Source of the DNA: JAAFHN01 sp031421855
GTDB lineage: Bacteria; Pseudomonadota; Gammaproteobacteria; Burkholderiales; Burkholderiaceae_C
Assembly: GCA_031421855.1 (NCBI GenBank)
Contig: JANOPN010000031.1
Coordinates: forward strand, 1 to 8,082
Direction: 5' to 3'
DNA: 8,082 nt
A program made the translations under genes and the position numbers. Below the pieces are notes generated by a model. The model ran no database searches. It had not been told where the DNA came from and saw only the letters and a list, made by a program, of their open reading frames with translations. Below are positions 4,907 to 8,082 of the stretch, one piece after another (the first letter of the stretch is position 1; the number at the start of each line of letters is the position of its first letter).

Positions 4907-6615
4907 CAGCTCTCCAGTGTGGTTTCGTCAAAGTCACGGTTCAAATACATTTGGCGGGCAAGGGCGCGCTGCACTTTGCCGCTGGTGGTTTTGGGCAGCT
5001 TGGCGCTGGCGGTGAACACCACGCGGTCGATCTGCACGCCGGCTTGGGCAGTGCAGGCGCGCGCGATTTGTGTCTTGAGCTCGGCCATGGCCATGGCCAT
5101 GGCCATTGCCTCGGCCACCACGCGCTTGCCAATCACCACCACCACCTCTTCTTTGGCGGTGTGGGTGTCAATCACGGAAAACGCCGCCACTTGGCCGGGT
5201 CGCAGCTCCAAAAACTGCTCAATGGCCCATTCCACATGCTGAGGGCTGACATTTGCGCCGCCGCGAATGATGAGGTCTTTGGCTCGGCCCGAGATGTAGA
5301 GCTCGCCGTCGATCAAAAAGCCGAGGTCGCCCGTGTCAAACCAGCCGCCATCATGAAAGTGCTCGGCATCTACGCCGTTCAAATAACCCGTGACCACGCT
5401 GGCGCCAGAGATCATCAAGCGGCCCTCTGCGGCCTCGCCCAAGTCGCGCCCCTGCGCATCCACGATCTTCACGGCCATGTTGGCCAGTGAAGGGCCATTG
5501 GATACAAAGGTCAGTGTGTTCGCCGCGCTGGGTGGCATCACCTGGATGCGGCGCTCTTGTCGAAACGCGGCTGCGTCCACATGCAGACTCAAAAATGGCC
5601 GATCAGGCACATCGCAGGTGACTGCCACCACGGCCTCAGCCATGCCAAACGCGGGCTTGAGCACTGTGTTGCGCAGGCCAAACGGGGCATAAGCATCGGT
5701 GAAATCGCGCAGGTGCTTGTCAAATACGGGCTCTGCGCCCACCCAGCCATAGCGCCAGCACGACAGATCAAGCTCGCCGGGCTTGAAGCGCGAGGCGTAT
5801 TTGGTCAACAGCGTGTACGCAAATGCGGGGTTGGGCGACACGGTTCCACGCTGGGTGGAGATGGCCTCAAGCCAGGTCATGGGTGATCGCACGAATCGCT
5901 CGGGTGCAATCAGCGTCAACGCGTTGTCGGCCCAAAAGGAGACCGTGATGGCACACAAGCCCATGTCGTGGTTCATCGGCAGCCACGAAACGCCGTGATC
6001 AGCTGGCGTCAATGCGAGGCTTTGCTGGATGCCCGCGCAGTTTGCGGCGATCTGCGCGTGCGTCAGCAGCACCCCCTTGGGCAAGCCTGTGCTGCCAGAG
6101 GTGAGTTGAATCACGGCCGCGTCTTGGGGCTTTGGCATCATGGGAAATGCTGGGCCAGTCGTTGGCGGGTTTGTTGCAACCACAGCAAGGTCGTCAGCCA
6201 GCTCAAGCCGGGTGATGCGACTGGGCGTCTGCGCGGCGGCGCTATCCGGCATGTGTTCGTCGTGTACGAGCAATTGGGGCTTGACCAAGTTCAACAAGTC
6301 CACCAACTTGTTGGGTTTTGAGGGGTCAGCGCTGGCGTGGGCCGCATGTGGCAACACGATCACGGTGGCGCCGCAGCCCCATGCGGCAATGATGCAGGCC
6401 ACTTTTTCAGGCGAAGTGGGCAGACCGATGGCAATCCTGTCGCCTGCGCCGATACCTTTCGCTTTGAATCTTGCGGCAAATGCACTGGCCAAGCCTGTCA
6501 AGCTCGCCGCAGACCAGGTAGCTACCGATTCCTTCGAGTGCCAAAAGTGCATGCCCTGCGACCGAACGATGGCCCGGTCGAAGACGGTGTCAAGACGCAT
6601 GGAGGGGATTGACAT
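4906..6615 (-). CDS. Fatty acyl-AMP ligase (AMP-binding superfamily)
   Basis: A 569-residue adenylate-forming enzyme. The nucleotide-binding loop Gln-Leu-Thr-Ser-Gly-Ser-Thr-Gly-Leu-Pro-Lys-Gly is at 170-181; Ser-Trp-Leu-Pro-Met-Asn-His-Asp-Met-Gly-Leu at 210-220 resembles the fatty acyl-AMP ligase version of that motif; Phe-Asp-Thr-Gly-Asp-Leu-Gly is in the expected late position; and Pro-Lys-Thr-Thr-Ser-Gly-Lys-Val-Gln-Arg (541-550) carries the catalytic lysine, Lys547. It should activate a free fatty acid with ATP and pass the acyl group to the carrier protein encoded next. A CoA-ligase role is possible; the insertion that marks true acyl-AMP ligases was not verified. ATG 6615 lacks a clear ribosome-binding site; ATG 6600 is an alternative. 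It follows the methyltransferase gene by 45 bases. Confidence 0.85.
   Translation of the reverse strand: MSIPSMRLDTVFDRAIVRSQGMHFWHSKESVATWSAASLTGLASAFAARFKAKGIGAGDRIAIGLPTSPEKVACIIAAWGCGATVIVLPHAAHASADPSKPNKLVDLLNLVKPQLLVHDEHMPDSAAAQTPSRITRLELADDLAVVATNPPTTGPAFPMMPKPQDAAVIQLTSGSTGLPKGVLLTHAQIAANCAGIQQSLALTPADHGVSWLPMNHDMGLCAITVSFWADNALTLIAPERFVRSPMTWLEAISTQRGTVSPNPAFAYTLLTKYASRFKPGELDLSCWRYGWVGAEPVFDKHLRDFTDAYAPFGLRNTVLKPAFGMAEAVVAVTCDVPDRPFLSLHVDAAAFRQERRIQVMPPSAANTLTFVSNGPSLANMAVKIVDAQGRDLGEAAEGRLMISGASVVTGYLNGVDAEHFHDGGWFDTGDLGFLIDGELYISGRAKDLIIRGGANVSPQHVEWAIEQFLELRPGQVAAFSVIDTHTAKEEVVVVIGKRVVAEAMAMAMAMAELKTQIARACTAQAGVQIDRVVFTASAKLPKTTSGKVQRALARQMYLNRDFDETTLES
5083..5106. repeat. Four tandem GGCCAT hexamers inside the ligase gene
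   Basis: Four perfect copies in a row encode alternating Ala-Met on the minus strand, in the C-terminal subdomain of the ligase. Because the unit is six bases, gain or loss by slippage keeps the reading frame and only changes a surface segment. Confidence 0.9.
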
Positions 6616-6660
6616 TGGATGGCGCGGTTCAAATTTTTGAAAACTGTTTAAGACCCGAAT

Positions 6661-7263
6661 TCATGTGCGGTTGAAGATCATCCGAACACTGGGAAAAAAC
6701 ATCCCTGTGCGATTGGTGTATTCCAAATACTCCAACTTGAATTGAGAATTTTTGAAGGATTTCTCCTCAGAAATCGCTGACTTCAAGTAGATTGCCAGCA
6801 TCATCCAAAAAATGCCAAAACTGATCCAATCTTGAACTTGCACCAATGATGCCACCCAGGCAAGGCGATAGGAGGTATAGAAGGGATGTCTGACGTGTCG
6901 ATAAGGCCCGCGAGTGACCAGTTGAAACGGCGTGCGATTGGACATGGCAAAATCCAAGGGAATGGTTGCAGCAGATTTGGCGCTGAAAAATACGCCAATT
7001 GCAATGGCAAATATCACCGAAGCCAGCAAACTTATTGACCACGGACGAGATGATTGAGTAATCATTTGCCAAAGGATATACGCAATTCCACAAAGTGCCA
7101 ACACCGATATGAGGCGTTTGCCAAATTTGGCGCCATCGTCTTGCACCTTAAAATAAGTCGCTGACACGTAGCACATGGAAGCAAAGAAAAAACAAGCGAG
7201 AGCAATGACAATCAAATGCAATATTTGGCCCGCGTATATATCATTCATGATTGAAATTCCCAT
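6661..7263 (-). CDS. Isoprenylcysteine carboxyl methyltransferase-like membrane protein
   Basis: A 200-residue membrane protein with four or so hydrophobic segments (about residues 12-34, 51-68, 77-94 and 136-160). The motif Gly-Pro-Tyr-Arg-His-Val-Arg-His-Pro-Phe-Tyr-Thr (119-130) and the later Glu-Glu-Lys-Ser-Phe (166-170) with downstream Tyr-Leu-Glu-Tyr are those of the ICMT/phospholipid methyltransferase family, which uses S-adenosylmethionine at the membrane. Bacterial members methylate varied substrates, so the target is unknown. ATG 7263 shares one base with the stop of the GNAT-like gene (TGATG), which fixes the start; TTG 7266 and ATG 7248 are alternatives. Its place in an acyl-activation operon hints at a lipid or acylated substrate. 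Confidence 0.82.
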   Translation of the reverse strand: MGISIMNDIYAGQILHLIVIALACFFFASMCYVSATYFKVQDDGAKFGKRLISVLALCGIAYILWQMITQSSRPWSISLLASVIFAIAIGVFFSAKSAATIPLDFAMSNRTPFQLVTRGPYRHVRHPFYTSYRLAWVASLVQVQDWISFGIFWMMLAIYLKSAISEEKSFKNSQFKLEYLEYTNRTGMFFPSVRMIFNRT

Positions 7264-7897
7264 CAATACTCGACTGGCAAGCCATGTTCCCAGATATCCA
7301 TGTATTGCTCATCCATAAGCATCCGCTCATAGCCACGCGCTTTCAATCTGGGCGTTGAGGCATATATTTTTTCGATACACTCCCGATAATCGCAACCGAG
7401 CAAGAACATCGTCGACGTCAAACCTGGGTACGTTTTGCCCTCGGAAAACTTGGTCATCTTTAAAATATGTCTATAAAATCCGAGATGATTTTGACGAACG
7501 GCTGCAAGTGCGTAATCAGCGTACTTTTGTGCGGTAGCCAGCTGACGCCTAAGCAACAGCATTGCCCACAAGCCACCTTTGTCGCTCCTTGATGGATCGG
7601 TCACGAACCGATTGCCACTTAAAATTCTGGCATCAGATGGAATTGATCGAGATACGTCGTCTCCATAGCCGTCAATTTCTGGAATTGACCATTGAGATTG
7701 GGCAGGGTCGAACTAGGTAGAACGAATGCTGCCAACCACCTGAATCCGTGAGCCGATTTAACCCATACTAGGGTAACCCCTTGGTTTCCTCGCAGCTGTA
7801 ACGCTTGCAGTGGTCTTGCAGTGGTGTTCGTCGACGTTGGCTCGATTGATCGCGCTGTTGCGCTCTTGGCTGCGTCACCCAGCGCCATTTTTGTCAT
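7263..7897 (-). pseudogene. GNAT/N-acyl amino acid synthase-like acyltransferase, N-terminal part decayed
   Basis: From 7712 down to 7263 one frame is open and reads like the C-terminal half of a GNAT-fold acyltransferase of the FeeM/autoinducer-synthase type: Gly-Asn-Arg-Phe-Val-Thr-Asp-Pro, Gly-Gly-Leu-Trp-Ala-Met-Leu-Leu, then His-Leu-Gly-Phe-Tyr-Arg and Thr-Tyr-Pro-Gly-Leu. Just upstream is TAG 7713-7715, but the frame beyond it still reads Val-Val-Gly-Ser-Ile-Arg-Ser-Thr, a normal GNAT strand. A further one-base loss near 7738-7740 would join that to Leu-Val-Trp-Val-Lys-Ser-Ala-His-Gly-Phe in another frame, up to a possible ATG at 7897. The gene thus seems broken at two or more places. 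A short protein from GTG 7604 (113 residues) could still be made. Family members move an acyl group from a carrier protein to an amine. Assignment is by motif only. Confidence 0.5.
7804..7825. repeat. Perfect 11-base tandem duplication
   Basis: CTTGCAGTGGT occurs twice in direct succession. Eleven bases is not a multiple of three, so inside a coding region this duplication would shift the frame; it lies in the 5' part of the decayed acyltransferase gene. Confidence 0.85.
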
Positions 7898-7993
7898 CTT
7901 TGACCGCTATCGGGCACACCGATCTCCGCCGACACAGCGCGGGCTTGAGTTTTTGGCAGCTTTTGCCGCCTCAGTCCGGCAGTTTGCGTGTCG

Positions 7994-8082
7994 CTACGCC
8001 GGTTTGGGTCTGGCGTGAGGCTTGAGCGTCTCGTACAAACGCTCAAACACAGTGAACGCCGTGTCGTTGTCGCCTAAGCCCA
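7994..8082 (-). CDS. Possible C-terminal fragment of an unrecognised gene
   Basis: A minus-strand frame enters from the right edge and ends at TAG 7994-7996, giving 29 residues that end Tyr-Glu-Thr-Leu-Lys-Pro-His-Ala-Arg-Pro-Lys-Pro-Ala. The composition is protein-like, but I do not recognise the family and the rest lies outside the window. It would be upstream of the acyltransferase in the same direction. Between it and 7897 there is no clear gene on this strand; the opposite strand has an open frame (7821-8018) that is equally unsupported. Confidence 0.3.
   Translation of the reverse strand, partial: GLGDNDTAFTVFERLYETLKPHARPKPA

Noticed and set aside
4897..5490. Long plus-strand frame opposite the acyl-AMP ligase
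   Set aside because: Its His-Gly repeats and low-complexity composition are the mirror of the ligase gene and its hexamer repeat; the minus strand carries clear enzyme motifs.
7821..8018. Plus-strand frame of 65 residues near the right edge
   Set aside because: Codon use looks protein-like, but there is no ribosome-binding site or recognisable family, and it lies opposite the upstream part of a minus-strand operon.

Overview
The window looks like an accessory region of a GC-rich proteobacterial chromosome, most likely a betaproteobacterium of the Burkholderiales/Comamonadaceae type. That placement is an inference from gene families and codon style; there is no rRNA or other marker to fix it. 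It has two halves with different character.

Left half (1 to about 3590), plus-strand genes: small toxin-antitoxin (TA) genes lie between repeated copies of the 3' end of a membrane fatty-acid desaturase gene. Three tails occur in the same orientation. Copies 1 and 2 (ends at 302 and 1612) are broken remnants; the third is the end of the long desaturase gene (3587-4643, minus). Between copies 1 and 2 is a ribbon-helix-helix antitoxin plus RelE/ParE toxin pair (372-943). Between copies 2 and 3 are an MqsA-type antitoxin with no MqsR partner (1837-2238) and a PIN toxin plus ribbon-helix-helix antitoxin pair (2406-3099). This second block is bracketed by two same-orientation copies of a small MITE-like sequence (1703-1781 and 3103-3206). 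Right after the second copy sits a 23-base stub identical to the end of the RelE/ParE toxin gene. The locus therefore grew by duplication and replacement around the desaturase 3' end.

Right half (about 3590 to 7900), minus strand, read from high to low coordinates: a GNAT/N-acyl amino acid synthase-like acyltransferase that is decayed at its N-terminal side; a membrane isoprenylcysteine-methyltransferase-like protein; a fatty acyl-AMP ligase-like enzyme; an acyl carrier protein; and the desaturase. The genes are close or overlap by one base (TGATG junctions), so they look like one operon. The trio of acyl-AMP ligase, carrier protein and desaturase suggests that a free fatty acid is activated, loaded on the carrier and desaturated there. 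The GNAT and the methyltransferase would suit transfer to an amine and methylation of the product. The product is not known. The desaturase carries an apparent frameshift and the GNAT gene carries a stop codon and probable frame lesions, so the pathway may be decaying in this strain, unless these are sequencing errors.

The last 180 bases hold only a possible C-terminal fragment of an unrecognised minus-strand gene. No RNA genes, CRISPR arrays or transposase genes were seen.
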